Shown here: positions 28,170 through 37,937 of the stretch, in pieces
Layout: every line of letters begins with the position of its first letter
Numbering within the stretch: the stretch's first letter is position 1
Assembly (NCBI RefSeq): GCF_009192775.1
Contig: NZ_VTFX01000005.1
Span: forward strand, 372,001 to 436,000
Source of the DNA: Arthrobacter yangruifuii
GTDB lineage: Bacteria; Actinomycetota; Actinomycetes; Actinomycetales; Micrococcaceae
DNA: 64,000 bases
Direction of reading: 5' to 3'
The notes under the pieces: model-generated
The model's database searches: none
Seen by the model: the letters and a program-made list of their open reading frames with translations, nothing else
Told to the model about the DNA's origin: nothing
Made by a program: the position numbers and the translations under genes

Positions 28170-29935
28170 TAGTACTTCCTCACCATCGGCTCGTAGCGCG
28201 TGAAAATGACCGGCTTGGTGCCCAGCCGAATGCCGGCGGTGTGCTCGGTGTTCTCGGCTTCGTCAACCTTGTAGGCCATCGAATGCTTCATGAAGTTCTC
28301 GTCGTCGCGCTCCGGGAAGTCCTCGCGGAAGTGTCCGCCGCGGGATTCGGTGCGGTGCAGGGCGGCTACGCTCATGACCTTCGCCAGTTCCAGGAGGAAG
28401 CCCAGCTCCACGGCCTCGAGGAGGTCGAGGTTGAAGCGCTTGCCCTTGTCCTGGACGCTGATCTTCTGGTACCGCTCCTCGAAGGAAGCGATGTCCGTGA
28501 GGACCTGCTGGATGGTCTCCGCGGTGCGGAACACCTGCATGTTCGCATCCATGGTGTTCTGCAGGTCCCGGCGGATCTCGGAGACACGCTCGGTGCCTTC
28601 GGAATTGCGCACGTGGTCCAGCAGCGCCACGGTGTCCAGTTCGGCGTTTTCCGGCAGGTCGACGAAATCGGCGGTCAGGGCGTATTCGGCAGCGTAAATA
28701 CCGGCCCGCTTGCCGAAGACGTTGATGTCCAGCAGGGAGTTGGTACCCAGTCGGTTGGAGCCGTGGACGGAGACGCAGGCGACCTCGCCGGCTGCGTACA
28801 GTCCGGGGATCACGGTGTCATTGTCCTGGAGTACCTCGGCCTTGATGTTGGTGGGGATGCCACCCATCACGTAGTGCGCCGTGGGGAATACCGGCACCGG
28901 CTCGGTGTAGGGCTCCACACCGAGGTAGGTACGGGCGAACTCGGTGATGTCCGGAAGCTTCGCGTCGATGTGCGCCGGTTCCAGGTGCGTCAGGTCCAGC
29001 AGCACGTAATCCTTGTTCGGACCGCAGCCGCGGCCTTCGCGTACCTCGTTGGCCATGGAACGGGCCACGATGTCACGCGGGGCCAGGTCCTTAATGGTCG
29101 GGGCGTACCGCTCCATGAAGCGTTCACCCTCGGAGTTGCGGAGGATGGCGCCTTCGCCGCGGGCTGCCTCGGAGAGGAGGATGCCCAGGCCGGCCAGGCC
29201 GGTGGGGTGGAACTGGATGAACTCCATGTCCTCCAGGGGGATGCCCCGGCGGAAGGCGATGCCCATGCCGTCACCGGTCAGGGTGTGCGCGTTGGACGTG
29301 GTCTTGTAGACCTTGCCAGCACCGCCGGAGGCAAACACCACGGACTTGGCCTGGAAGATGTGCAGCTCGCCGGTAGCCAGGTCGTAGGAAACGACGCCGG
29401 CCACCCGCTTCTGGCCGTTGAGGTCAACAACGGTAATGAGGTCCAGGACGTAGTACTCGTTGTAGAACTCAACGTTGTGCTTGACGCAGTTTTGGTACAG
29501 CGTCTGCAGGATCATGTGGCCCGTGCGGTCTGCGGCGTAGCAGGCGCGGCGGACCGGTGCCTTGCCGTGGTCACGGGTGTGGCCGCCGAAGCGGCGCTGG
29601 TCGATGCGGCCTTCGGGCGTCCGGTTGAACGGCAGGCCCATCTTCTCCAGGTCCAGCACGGCGTCGATGGCTTCCTTCGCCATGACCTCCGCGGCATCCT
29701 GGTCCACAAGGTAGTCACCACCCTTGACGGTGTCGAAGGTGTGCCATTCCCAGTTGTCTTCTTCCACGTTGGCAAGTGCCGCGCACATGCCGCCCTGCGC
29801 CGCGCCGGTGTGGGAGCGGGTGGGGTACAGCTTGGTCAGGACCGCCGTACGCGCACGCTGACCTGATTCGATGGCGGCACGCATACCGGCGCCGCCGGCG
29901 CCGACGATGACGACGTCGTACTTATGGACCTGCAT
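28169..29935 (-). CDS. sdhA: Succinate dehydrogenase flavoprotein subunit
   Basis: Oxidises succinate to fumarate at a covalently bound FAD, linking the TCA cycle to the menaquinone pool. A protein of 588 residues. [11 protein letters not shown] (about 12-22) binds [13 protein letters not shown] (His42) is the covalent FAD attachment; [24 protein letters not shown] and the C-terminal catalytic HPTG/RSANR-like segments ([10 protein letters not shown]) are present. Third gene in the order sdhC-D-A-B. 63 nt separate it from sdhD. Confidence 0.97.
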   Translation of the reverse strand: MQVHKYDVVIVGAGGAGMRAAIESGQRARTAVLTKLYPTRSHTGAAQGGMCAALANVEEDNWEWHTFDTVKGGDYLVDQDAAEVMAKEAIDAVLDLEKMGLPFNRTPEGRIDQRRFGGHTRDHGKAPVRRACYAADRTGHMILQTLYQNCVKHNVEFYNEYYVLDLITVVDLNGQKRVAGVVSYDLATGELHIFQAKSVVFASGGAGKVYKTTSNAHTLTGDGMGIAFRRGIPLEDMEFIQFHPTGLAGLGILLSEAARGEGAILRNSEGERFMERYAPTIKDLAPRDIVARSMANEVREGRGCGPNKDYVLLDLTHLEPAHIDAKLPDITEFARTYLGVEPYTEPVPVFPTAHYVMGGIPTNIKAEVLQDNDTVIPGLYAAGEVACVSVHGSNRLGTNSLLDINVFGKRAGIYAAEYALTADFVDLPENAELDTVALLDHVRNSEGTERVSEIRRDLQNTMDANMQVFRTAETIQQVLTDIASFEERYQKISVQDKGKRFNLDLLEAVELGFLLELAKVMSVAALHRTESRGGHFREDFPERDDENFMKHSMAYKVDEAENTEHTAGIRLGTKPVIFTRYEPMVRKY

Positions 29936-29998
29936 AGCAGATGCTCTTTCTGTTGAAACTACTAGAAATTCGTGGGCTGCCCTGGTGCCGCGCGGCCG

Positions 29999-30478
29999 CT
30001 AAGCCCCGCAGTATTCCTGGAGGGTCTCCGCCGTTGCGCCTGCAACGCAGGGATCAAAGGTGAAGATGACCAGGGTGCCGAGCACGATGATCACGAAGGT
30101 CGCGACGTAGAGGACAGTCTTGAGCCACATGCGGGTGGCTTTCTTGTCTCCGTAGTCGTTGATGATGGTGCGGACGCCGTTGGTGCCGTGAAGCATCGCC
30201 AGCCACAGCATGACCAGGTCCCAGACCTGCCAGAGGGGGCTGGCCCATTTGCCTGCCACGAAGCCGAAGTCCACGGCGTGGATACCGTCGCCGACAACCA
30301 GGTTCACGAACAGGTGGGTGAAGATCAGGACAACCAGGATGACGCCGGAAACGCGCATGAACAGCCAGGCGAACATTTCAAAGTTGCCGCCGCCTGAGGA
30401 GTTGCGGGTGTAACGGGGCGCGATGCGTCCGGAACGGGGTGCTTCGAGAGCGTGGGCTTCGTTTGTAGATGTGCTCAT
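29999..30478 (-). CDS. sdhD: Succinate dehydrogenase membrane anchor subunit
   Basis: A protein of 159 residues with about three membrane helices (roughly 40-62, 83-104, 115-140) after a hydrophilic 35-residue N-terminus. It resembles the actinobacterial SdhD anchor that, with SdhC, binds heme and quinone; His residues in SPLWQVWDLVMLWLAMLHGTNGVR are consistent with heme or quinone binding. It is encoded 6 nt after sdhC and 63 nt before sdhA in the sdh operon. Confidence 0.88.
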   Translation of the reverse strand: MSTSTNEAHALEAPRSGRIAPRYTRNSSGGGNFEMFAWLFMRVSGVILVVLIFTHLFVNLVVGDGIHAVDFGFVAGKWASPLWQVWDLVMLWLAMLHGTNGVRTIINDYGDKKATRMWLKTVLYVATFVIIVLGTLVIFTFDPCVAGATAETLQEYCGA

Positions 30479-30484
30479 TGGTTA

Positions 30485-30862
30485 TTAACCCCCGAAGACG
30501 TTGGGCAGGTGGCGGATAGAGAACCCGATAACCGTTACGGCCCACAGGGCAACAACGCCCCAGAGCATCTGGCGCTGGTACTTGGGCCCCTTCTTCCAGA
30601 AGTCGATCAGGACTACACGCAGGCCGTTGAAGGCGTGGAACACAATAGCCGCAACGAGACCAAGCTCGCCGAGGCCCATAATCGGGTTCTTGTAGGATTC
30701 GATCACCACGTTGTAGGCCTCAGGTGACACGCGCACCAATGAGGTATCCAGAACATGGACCAAAAGGAAGAAGAAGATCGCCACGCCGGTGATACGGTGC
30801 ACAACCCACGACCATTGGCCTTCCCGGCCACGGTAGAGAGTGCCTGCTGGTAACTTCGACAC
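30485..30862 (-). CDS. sdhC: Succinate dehydrogenase cytochrome b556 subunit
   Basis: A protein of 125 residues with three membrane helices. The start GTG 30862 gives SKLPAGTLYRGREGQWSWVVHRITGV, the SdhC signature (R-x-W-S-W-x-x-H-R-x-T-G); His in HRITG and HAFNG are heme/quinone-related. The reading frame is open further upstream, but GTG 30862 has GGGAGG about nine bases before it and matches homologues. It is the first gene of the operon, transcribed from a good promoter at 30978-30950. Confidence 0.92.
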   Translation of the reverse strand: MSKLPAGTLYRGREGQWSWVVHRITGVAIFFFLLVHVLDTSLVRVSPEAYNVVIESYKNPIMGLGELGLVAAIVFHAFNGLRVVLIDFWKKGPKYQRQMLWGVVALWAVTVIGFSIRHLPNVFGG

Positions 30863-30949
30863 TGAATTTTCCTCCCTGCATCGCAGCGGCGTTAGCGCGT
30901 GTTCCACGCAGTGATGACGCCGGTGCGACAGCGATATAAGCTCTACCAT

Positions 30950-30978
30950 AATCTAGGCTCGCGTGACCGGGCTTTCAA
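30950..30978 (-). promoter_or_regulatory. sdhCDAB promoter
   Basis: On the minus strand, -35 TTGAAA (30978-30973), 17 bp, -10 TAGATT (30955-30950). This is close to the vegetative sigma-factor consensus. The leader to the sdhC GTG would be about 80 nt. Confidence 0.65.
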
Positions 30979-31088
30979 TTTAGGTTGTCCTATGGTGTGA
31001 CCCTGATTACATTGAATCGGCACCGCGGACCGTGTACAGGCTGCCGCTTCCCCGTGTACGCCTCCTGGCTGGGCTAATCTTGGCTGTG

Positions 31089-32228
31089 ATGAGTAACGAC
31101 AAGCCCCATGCCGCTCCTGCGCCCGCTGACCTTGACCGCTTTTACGGGGTTATCCCGGCCGGCGGCGTCGGGACGCGCCTTTGGCCGCTTTCCCGTGCCG
31201 CCGCACCGAAGTTCCTCCACGACCTGACCGGCTCGGGGTCCACCCTGATCCGTGCCACCTATGAGCGCCTGAGCCCGCTCAGCGGAGACCGGGTCATGGT
31301 GGTGACCGGCGCGGTGCACCGGGCAGCCGTGAGGCAGCAGCTGCCGGAAATCTCCAACAAGAACCTGATCCTGGAACTGGAACCGAAGGACTCCGCCGCC
31401 GCGATCGGCCTCGCCGCTGCCATCCTTTACAAGCGGGATCCGGAGATCATCATGGGCTCCTTCGCCGCGGACCAGGTGATTGCCCCCGTGGAGGTCTTCC
31501 AGTCCGCCGTCCGGGAAGCCGTGCATACTGCGGCGCAGGGTTACATTGTCACCATCGGCATCCAGCCCACCCACGCCTCCACCGGCTTCGGTTACATCCG
31601 GGCCGGGGATCCGCTGGACATTGCCGGCGCGCCGAGCGCGCGCTCCGTGGTGGAGTTCGTGGAGAAACCGTCGGCTGACGTGGCGCAGACCTACCTGGAC
31701 AGCGGGAGCTACAGCTGGAATGCCGGCATGTTCGTGGCGCCGGTGGATTTGATGCTCAAGCACCTGGAAGCCAACGAGCCGGTGCTCTATGCCGGGCTGA
31801 CGGAAATCGCCGATGCCTGGGATACCGCCCGGCGGCGGGAAGTGGTCCGGCGGGTCTGGCCGACCCTGCCCAAGATCGCCATTGACTATGCAGTGGCGGA
31901 ACCGGCTGCGGCCGCCGGTGACGTCGCCATGATTCCGGGTGTCTTCAGCTGGGACGACGTGGGCGACTTCGCGGCGATCGGCCGGCTGAACCCGGCAGCC
32001 GAAAACAGCGAGATCACCGTGATGGGAGAGGGTGCCCGCGTCTACTCCGAAAACGCCACCGGAATTGTCGTCTCGGACACCAAGCGGGTGATCGCGCTGA
32101 TCGGCATCGAGGACGTCGTCATCGTGGACACCCCGGACGCCCTTCTTGTCACCACCAAGGAACACGCACAGGAAGTCAAGAAGGCGGTTGAACACTTAAA
32201 GGCCAGCGGCGACACGGACGTCCTGTAG
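31089..32228 (+). CDS. manC: Mannose-1-phosphate guanylyltransferase
   Basis: Makes GDP-mannose from mannose-1-phosphate and GTP for glycosylation and cell-envelope polymers. A 379-residue protein with the nucleotidyltransferase signature PAGGVGTRLWPLSRAAAPKF (residues 23-42), and SFAADQVI, EKP and WNAGMFV motifs of the GDP-mannose pyrophosphorylase family. No C-terminal phosphomannose isomerase domain. Codon 370 is a rare TTA (Leu). A -10-like TAATCT (31075-31080) lies 8 nt before ATG 31089, so a leaderless start is possible. Divergent from sdhC. Confidence 0.9.
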   Translation: MSNDKPHAAPAPADLDRFYGVIPAGGVGTRLWPLSRAAAPKFLHDLTGSGSTLIRATYERLSPLSGDRVMVVTGAVHRAAVRQQLPEISNKNLILELEPKDSAAAIGLAAAILYKRDPEIIMGSFAADQVIAPVEVFQSAVREAVHTAAQGYIVTIGIQPTHASTGFGYIRAGDPLDIAGAPSARSVVEFVEKPSADVAQTYLDSGSYSWNAGMFVAPVDLMLKHLEANEPVLYAGLTEIADAWDTARRREVVRRVWPTLPKIAIDYAVAEPAAAAGDVAMIPGVFSWDDVGDFAAIGRLNPAAENSEITVMGEGARVYSENATGIVVSDTKRVIALIGIEDVVIVDTPDALLVTTKEHAQEVKKAVEHLKASGDTDVL

Positions 32229-32300
32229 CCCGGACGTCCGAGACCCGTCACGGGGCGTCTTTCCGGCGCTTCGCATTCCCTCTTTAGCCCCCAACTTGGC

Positions 32301-32306
32301 TAACCT
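32301..32306 (+). promoter_or_regulatory. -10 box of leaderless M20 hydrolase transcript
   Basis: TAACCT (same hexamer and same 7-nt spacing as before purU) precedes GTG 32314. There is no ribosome-binding site between them. -35 not convincing. Confidence 0.45.
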
Positions 32307-32313
32307 TAAGGGT

Positions 32314-33519
32314 GTGCAGACTATCCCGTTGAGCAATTACCCCATCCCCTCGATACGGGGAAGCGTGGTGCCGCTCCTCGGCGGGCTGACCGGGTTCCGC
32401 CGGGACCTGCACGCGCATCCCGAACTCTCGCATAAGGAATTCCGCACCACCGACCGCATCGTTGAAGCCCTCGAAGACGCAGGCCTGCAGCCCAAGCGGC
32501 TGGAAAGCACCGGCGTCGTGGTGGATATAGGTGACGGGCCCATCCGCCTGGCGCTGCGCGCCGACATTGATGCCCTTCCCGTGCTTGAAGAGACGGGTCT
32601 GCCGTATTCCTCCGAGAACACCGGCATTGCCCACGCCTGCGGCCACGACATCCACGCCACGGTCATGCTGGGCGCGGCCATGGTCCTCTCGGAATTCGAG
32701 GCCGCCGGGGAGCTGGGCGGCCGGGTGCGGGTCATCTTCCAGCCGGCCGAAGAGGTGATGCCCGGCGGTGCGCTTTCGGTCATCGAACAGGGGGCCCTGG
32801 ACGGCGTGCCGCGCGTCCTGGCCCTGCACTGCGATCCCCGGGTGGACGTGGGGCAGGTAGGCACCCGCATCGGCGCGATCACGTCCGCCTCGGATACCAT
32901 CCGGATCGAGCTCACCGGCCGCGGCGGGCACACCTCCCGTCCGCACCTGACCGAGGACCTGGTTTTCGCGCTGGCCGAGATAGCGGTCAGCGTTCCGGCC
33001 GTGCTCTCACGCCGGATCGATGTGCGCAGCGGCGTGTCCGTGGTGTGGGGACAGATGCATGCCGGTTCCGCACCCAATGCCATCCCCGGGCACGGGTTCA
33101 TGGCCGGCACCATGCGCTGCCTTGATGCGGAGGCCTGGCATGCCTCCGGCGAACTGCTGGACAAGGTGGTTCGGGAGGTCGCGGCACCGTTCGGCGTCGA
33201 CGTCCATCTGGAGCACACCCGCGGCGTGCCGCCGGTCATCAACGCCGACGCCGAAATCAGCCTGATCGAAGCAGCAGCCCGCGCCGAACTGGGGGAGGAC
33301 GCCGTGGTGCTCGCCCCGCAGTCCATGGGCGGGGAAGACTTTGCCTGGATGACGCAGGCAGTGCCCGGTGCGCTGATGCGGCTGGGAACCCGGACTCTGG
33401 GCGGCGAAACCTTCGACCTGCACCGGGGGGACTACAACCCCGATGAACGCGCCATCAGCTGCGGAGTCAGCGTCATGGCTGCCGCCGCCCTGCGCGCCGC
33501 CAGGGGCCTGCGCCACTAA
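32314..33519 (+). CDS. M20 family metallo-amidohydrolase/peptidase
   Basis: A 401-residue zinc hydrolase of the M20D/AmhX-HipO group. Metal ligands sit in IAHACGHDIHATVML, FQPAEEVMPGG (general base Glu and ligand Glu) and LALHCDPRVDVG; a C-terminal GGEDFAWMTQAVPGALMRLG carries the last ligand region, and a dimerisation lid insert (about 180-290) is present. Such enzymes release amino acids from N-acyl or indole conjugates; the substrate here is unknown. I chose GTG 32314, preceded by TAACCT at 7 nt; TTG 32296 is also in frame. Confidence 0.88.
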   Translation: MQTIPLSNYPIPSIRGSVVPLLGGLTGFRRDLHAHPELSHKEFRTTDRIVEALEDAGLQPKRLESTGVVVDIGDGPIRLALRADIDALPVLEETGLPYSSENTGIAHACGHDIHATVMLGAAMVLSEFEAAGELGGRVRVIFQPAEEVMPGGALSVIEQGALDGVPRVLALHCDPRVDVGQVGTRIGAITSASDTIRIELTGRGGHTSRPHLTEDLVFALAEIAVSVPAVLSRRIDVRSGVSVVWGQMHAGSAPNAIPGHGFMAGTMRCLDAEAWHASGELLDKVVREVAAPFGVDVHLEHTRGVPPVINADAEISLIEAAARAELGEDAVVLAPQSMGGEDFAWMTQAVPGALMRLGTRTLGGETFDLHRGDYNPDERAISCGVSVMAAAALRAARGLRH

Positions 33520-33632
33520 ACCGGCACGTCCGCCCCCATGCATCCCTGCTGTGCTGCGGGATAAAAATTCGCCACGATATCAGTCCCGCACTCTCCGGGC
33601 ACGCCACGTTGGTAACAACTTGCATACGATTT

Positions 33633-33661
33633 TTGGACTGTGCCCGATTTGGAATTAGTGT
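33633..33661 (+). promoter_or_regulatory. Promoter of the nucleoside transport operon
   Basis: -35 TTGGAC (33633-33638), 17 bp, -10 TAGTGT (33656-33661). It would yield a leader of about 107 nt before the BMP TTG start; I saw no riboswitch consensus in it. Confidence 0.65.
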
Positions 33662-33776
33662 AGCCTCCGACACACTATGGTTATGTTGCTGCGGTCCAAT
33701 GACGGACGGAGCGCTGCGCCTGCGCTGCACCATTGAGGCACCGTACGGCGAATCCCATTTCTTTTCTGGAGGAACA

Positions 33777-34859
33777 TTGAAGAATTACCCGCGCAGCTTT
33801 AAGCGCAATGCCGGCATTTCGGCCGCAGTGCTCGGCGTTTCCGCACTCCTGCTCTCCGGCTGCGGCGCGGCCCCCGAAGAAGAAGCCGGCTCGGCTGAGG
33901 GCGCCACTGACTTCCTGGGCTGCATGGTCTCCGACTCCGGCGGATTCGACGACAACTCGTTCAATGAGTCCACCTACAACGGCATGATGAAGGCCAAGGA
34001 GGACCTGGGCATCGAGGTCAAGACGGCCGAGTCCCAGTCCGAAACCGACTTCACCCCGAACGTGGACAGCATGGTCCAGGCAGGCTGCGACCTCACGGTC
34101 ACGGTTGGCTTCCTGCTCGCCGACACCACCAAGGAAGCGGCAGCGGCGAACCCCGACAGCCACTTCGCGATTGTCGATGACAATTCCATCGTTGCGGACA
34201 ACGTCAAGCCGATCATCTACGACACGGCTCAGGCCGCGTTCCTGGCGGGCTACGTTGCCGCAGGCACGTCCCAGACCGGAAAGGTTGCCACCTACGGCGG
34301 CCTGGACATCCCGACGGTCACCATCTTCATGGATGGCTTCGAGCAGGGCGTGAACTACTTCAACGAAGAAAACGGCGCCGACGTCCAGGTCCTCGGCATG
34401 GATTCCTTCACCGGCAGCTTCGACGATGTCTCCGCCGGCAAGACCACCACCCAGAACTTCCTCAACGAAGGCGCGGACATCATCATGCCCGTCGCCGGTC
34501 CGGTTGGCGCCGGCTCGCTTGATGCCGTAGTCGCAGCCAACGCTGCGGGCAAGGACGCCAAGGTCATCTGGGTCGACTCCGACGGTTACGAGACGGTCAG
34601 CACGGGCAAGGAAGTTATCCTCACCTCGGTCATGAAGCTCATGGGCGAAGCAGTGGAGGACGTCGTCAGCACCGACGTCGACGGCAACTTCGACAACACT
34701 CCGTACATCGGCACCCTGGAGAACGGCGGCGTCACCATCGCTCCGTTCCACGACCAGGAAGCCAATGTTCCGGAAGACGTGAAGAAGTCCGTCGAGGACA
34801 TCAAGGCCAAGATCATCTCCGGTGACATCAAGGTCGAGTCCGAGTCCAGCCCGAAGTAG
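33777..34859 (+). CDS. BMP family nucleoside-binding lipoprotein
   Basis: A protein of 360 residues. A type II signal peptide ends in the lipobox LLLSGC (Cys29), followed by a BMP/PnrA-like (Bmp, PF02608) fold; DSGGFDDNSFNESTYNGM (ligand-binding start) and ADIIMPVAGPVGAGS are conserved. Such proteins bind purine and pyrimidine nucleosides. The start is TTG 33777 with GGAGGA 3 nt upstream of the spacer ACA; no ATG fits. The genes after it (ATPase, permeases, cytidine deaminase, thymidine phosphorylase, adenosine deaminase) support nucleoside uptake. Confidence 0.92.
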   Translation: MKNYPRSFKRNAGISAAVLGVSALLLSGCGAAPEEEAGSAEGATDFLGCMVSDSGGFDDNSFNESTYNGMMKAKEDLGIEVKTAESQSETDFTPNVDSMVQAGCDLTVTVGFLLADTTKEAAAANPDSHFAIVDDNSIVADNVKPIIYDTAQAAFLAGYVAAGTSQTGKVATYGGLDIPTVTIFMDGFEQGVNYFNEENGADVQVLGMDSFTGSFDDVSAGKTTTQNFLNEGADIIMPVAGPVGAGSLDAVVAANAAGKDAKVIWVDSDGYETVSTGKEVILTSVMKLMGEAVEDVVSTDVDGNFDNTPYIGTLENGGVTIAPFHDQEANVPEDVKKSVEDIKAKIISGDIKVESESSPK

Positions 34860-34929
34860 CGCCTGACACGTAGTACCTGTGCCCGGGCAATTGCCCGGGC
34901 GCAGCGAGCACCGCATGCACTAAAGTGAC

Positions 34930-34973
34930 CGCCGTCTTCCCGGCAGCCTTCAGCGGCCGGGGAGACGGCGTTT
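34930..34973 (+). terminator. Partial terminator between BMP lipoprotein and ATPase genes
   Basis: A 15-bp stem (34930-34944 with 34956-34970, one T-G wobble) with an 11-nt loop is followed by TTTGTC. A 20-nt palindrome (GCCCGGGCAATTGCCCGGGC, about 34881-34900) lies before it. They would lower downstream transcription and allow excess of the binding protein. Confidence 0.65.
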
Positions 34974-35028
34974 GTCATGCGTAGGTACTGTTCTCTGTTT
35001 TGTTTTCTCGAAAAGATTGGTTGGGGTT

Positions 35029-36573
35029 TTGAAACTCGAACTCAAGGGCATCACCAAGCGCTTCGGCGCCCTGGTGGCCAATGACCACATCGACCTGGTG
35101 GTGGAGCCTGGCCAGGTCCACAGCCTGCTCGGTGAAAACGGCGCCGGCAAGTCAACCCTGATGAATGTGCTGTACGGACTGTACGAGCCGACCGAAGGCG
35201 AGATCCTGGTCGATGACCGTCCCGTCACCTTCAACGGCCCCAGCGATGCCATGGCCGCAGGAATCGGCATGGTGCACCAGCACTTCATGCTCGTTCCCGT
35301 CTTTACCGTGGCCGAAAACGTGGCCCTTGGAAACGAGACCACCAAGCTGGCGGGCATGCTGAACCTGGAGCAGACGAAGCGCCGCATCCGTGAGATCTCG
35401 GACCAGTACGGGTTCGACGTCGATCCCGACGCCGTGGTGGAGGACCTCCCCGTAGGCGTCCAGCAGCGCGTGGAAATCATCAAGGCCCTGATCCGGGACG
35501 CCGAAGTCCTCATCCTTGACGAACCCACCGCCGTGCTGACGCCCCGCGAAACGGACGAGCTGCTGGGAATCATGCGCCAGCTCACCGAAGACGGTAAGTC
35601 GGTGGTCTTCATTTCGCACAAGCTGCGGGAGGTCAAGGCCGTCTCCGACGTGATCACCGTGATCCGCCGCGGAAAGGTCGTGGGCTCCGCTGATCCCTCC
35701 GCCAGCACCACGGAACTGGCGTCCCTGATGGTCGGCCGGTCCGTGAGCCTGAACCTGAACAAGGCCCCGGCCACTCCGGGGGAGGAGACGTTCGTCGTCG
35801 AGAACCTCACTATTGCCTCCGCGACCGGCCCGGCCCTGCTTGACGGCGTCAGCTTCGGCATCCGGCGCGGTGAAATCCTTGCCGTGGCAGGCGTCCAGGG
35901 CAACGGCCAGACCGAACTGACCGAGGCCATCATGGGCCTGCAGGACCATGTCACCGGCTCCATCCGGCTCGACGGAGAAGAACTGGTGGGCCGCCGGACC
36001 CGGGACATCATCAACAGCGGTGTGGGCTTCGTCCCCGAAGACCGCAATGTCGACGGCCTCGTGGGCACCTTCTCCGTCGCGGAGAACCTTGTCCTGAACC
36101 GCTACGACCAGGCGCCCTTCGCCCGCGGTGTCTCCCTGCGTCCGGCGGTCATTGAAGCCAACGCGGCCGAGAAAATCACCGAATTCGATATCCGCACCCA
36201 GTCTGCGGCAACCGCGGCAGGCACGCTCTCCGGCGGCAACCAGCAGAAGGTTGTCATGGCCCGCGAACTCTCGCGTCCGCTGCAGCTTTTCATCGCTTCC
36301 CAGCCCACCCGCGGGGTGGACGTGGGATCCATCGAATTCCTGCACCGGCGCATCATTTCCGAGCGCGACGTCGGCACCCCGGTGATGATCGTCTCCACCG
36401 AACTCGACGAAGTCCTTGAACTGGCGGACCGGATTGCCGTGCTTTACGGCGGCCGGCTGATGGGCATCGTCCCCGCCGACACCTCCCGCGACGTGCTGGG
36501 CCAGATGATGGCCGGCATGTCCGCGGACGAAGCTACAGCGCAGCACACAGATTCCAAGGGAGGGGCCAAGTGA
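35029..36573 (+). CDS. Nucleoside ABC transporter ATP-binding protein
   Basis: A 514-residue tandem ABC ATPase. N-terminal half: Walker [19 protein letters not shown]-loop, Walker [12 protein letters not shown]-terminal half: degenerate P-loop AGVQGNGQTE without the Lys, signature LSGGNQQKV, and FIASQPTRGVD replacing the usual LDEP. This pattern fits the BmpC/NupA/YufO type of nucleoside importer, in which one of the two ATP sites is weak. I chose TTG 35029 (MKLELKGITKRFGAL), preceded by GGGG; the frame is open upstream but not conserved. The stop overlaps the next gene's start by 4 nt. Confidence 0.93.
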   Translation: MKLELKGITKRFGALVANDHIDLVVEPGQVHSLLGENGAGKSTLMNVLYGLYEPTEGEILVDDRPVTFNGPSDAMAAGIGMVHQHFMLVPVFTVAENVALGNETTKLAGMLNLEQTKRRIREISDQYGFDVDPDAVVEDLPVGVQQRVEIIKALIRDAEVLILDEPTAVLTPRETDELLGIMRQLTEDGKSVVFISHKLREVKAVSDVITVIRRGKVVGSADPSASTTELASLMVGRSVSLNLNKAPATPGEETFVVENLTIASATGPALLDGVSFGIRRGEILAVAGVQGNGQTELTEAIMGLQDHVTGSIRLDGEELVGRRTRDIINSGVGFVPEDRNVDGLVGTFSVAENLVLNRYDQAPFARGVSLRPAVIEANAAEKITEFDIRTQSAATAAGTLSGGNQQKVVMARELSRPLQLFIASQPTRGVDVGSIEFLHRRIISERDVGTPVMIVSTELDEVLELADRIAVLYGGRLMGIVPADTSRDVLGQMMAGMSADEATAQHTDSKGGAK

Positions 36574-37937
36574 GCCCGGAGGATTCCACCATGCAAGACC
36601 CGCCGGGGGAGCGCAGCATCGCAGCTGCCGAAGCCACCCGGCTCGAGGCCGCGGCGGAAACCGCCGACGGCACGGTGGCTCCGCCCGCCGTGCCCGCGGC
36701 TCACCAAAGCGGCGACCTCGGCGATGACCGTTCCCGGCAGTCCGCCCTGCGGCAGATGCTGTCCTCGAACGCCATGGTGTCGGTCCTGTCCGTCCTGCTC
36801 GCCCTGATTGTCGGCGGCATCCTGATTGCGGCCACGGATGAGGAAGTCGGCGAAACGGCGTCGTACTTCTTCTCCCGGCCCGGCGACATGCTGTCCGCAG
36901 CCTGGTCCGCCGCCGCAGGAGCCTACGCCGCCCTGTTCCAGGGCGCGTTCTTCAACTTCGGAGCCGACAGCGTGCAGCGGTTCTTCTACCCGCTGACCCA
37001 GACCCTGACGGTGGCAACACCGCTGATCCTGGCCGGCCTCGGTGTTGCCGTGGCGTTCCGGACCGGACTGTTCAACATCGGTGCCCAGGGCCAGATCATC
37101 ATCGGCGCGGCCATGGCTGCGTGGGTGGGCTTCGCTGTCCACCTTCCGGTGGGACTGCACCTGCTCCTGGTGATCATCGCCGGTATGCTCGGCGGCGCCA
37201 TCTGGGCCGGCATCGCAGGCATCCTGAAGGCCCGGACCGGCGCGCACGAAGTGATCGTCACGATCATGCTCAACTACGTAGCCATCAACCTGGTCCTGTT
37301 CCTGCTCAGCACCCCCGCCTTCCAGCGGCCGGGCTCCTCGAACCCGATCAGCCCGCAGCTCGATGCCAACGCCATGTTCCCGCCGCTGCTGGGCAGCGGA
37401 TTCCGGCTGCACTGGGGCTTCGTCCTCGCCGTGCTGGCCACCGTCTTCATCTGGTGGCTGATGAACCGCTCCACCATCGGCTTTGAACTCAAGGCCGTGG
37501 GAGCCAACCCGTCGGCCGCACGCAACGCCGGCATCAGCACCACCAAGGGCTACGTCGTTGTCATGCTCATCGCCGGTGCCCTCTCCGGCCTGGCCGGTGT
37601 GGCCCAGGTGGCCGGCACCGAAAAGGTGCTGACCTCCGGCGTTGCCGCCAGCTTCGGCTTCGACGCGATCACCGTGGCCCTGCTGGGCCGCTCGAGCCCC
37701 TGGGGAACCTTCGCGGCCGGCCTGCTGTTCGGCGCCTTCCGCGCCGGCGGCGTCACCATGCAGACCAACACGGGAACCAGCATCGACATTGTGCTGGTAG
37801 TGCAGTCGCTGATCGTCCTCTTCATTGCGGCCCCGCCCCTGGTGCGGTCGCTGTTCCGTATCCCGCCGCCGGGAGCGTTCAAGACCACCGGCAAGCGCTC
37901 ATCCAAGAACCCGAAAACCGCCGGAGGCGCAGCATGA
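36570..37937 (+). CDS. Nucleoside ABC transporter permease 1
   Basis: A 455-residue BPD_transp_2 family permease of the YufP/NupB type. About 65 residues of acidic/Pro-Ala-rich N-terminal tail precede the membrane part. The membrane motifs VAFRTGLFNIGAQGQIIIGA and HEVIVTIMLNYVAINLV are hallmarks of BMP-linked nucleoside permeases. The start is GTG 36570. Its stop overlaps the second permease start by 4 nt. Confidence 0.92.
   Translation: MSPEDSTMQDPPGERSIAAAEATRLEAAAETADGTVAPPAVPAAHQSGDLGDDRSRQSALRQMLSSNAMVSVLSVLLALIVGGILIAATDEEVGETASYFFSRPGDMLSAAWSAAAGAYAALFQGAFFNFGADSVQRFFYPLTQTLTVATPLILAGLGVAVAFRTGLFNIGAQGQIIIGAAMAAWVGFAVHLPVGLHLLLVIIAGMLGGAIWAGIAGILKARTGAHEVIVTIMLNYVAINLVLFLLSTPAFQRPGSSNPISPQLDANAMFPPLLGSGFRLHWGFVLAVLATVFIWWLMNRSTIGFELKAVGANPSAARNAGISTTKGYVVVMLIAGALSGLAGVAQVAGTEKVLTSGVAASFGFDAITVALLGRSSPWGTFAAGLLFGAFRAGGVTMQTNTGTSIDIVLVVQSLIVLFIAAPPLVRSLFRIPPPGAFKTTGKRSSKNPKTAGGAA

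Noticed and set aside
32241-32262. Hairpin after manC followed by TTT
   Set aside because: Pairing is short and needs bulges (AGAC/GTCT with CCG/CGG); not convincing.
33662-33776. A riboswitch in the leader of the nucleoside transporter operon
   Set aside because: No purine, preQ1 or other consensus elements were recognised in the 107-nt leader.
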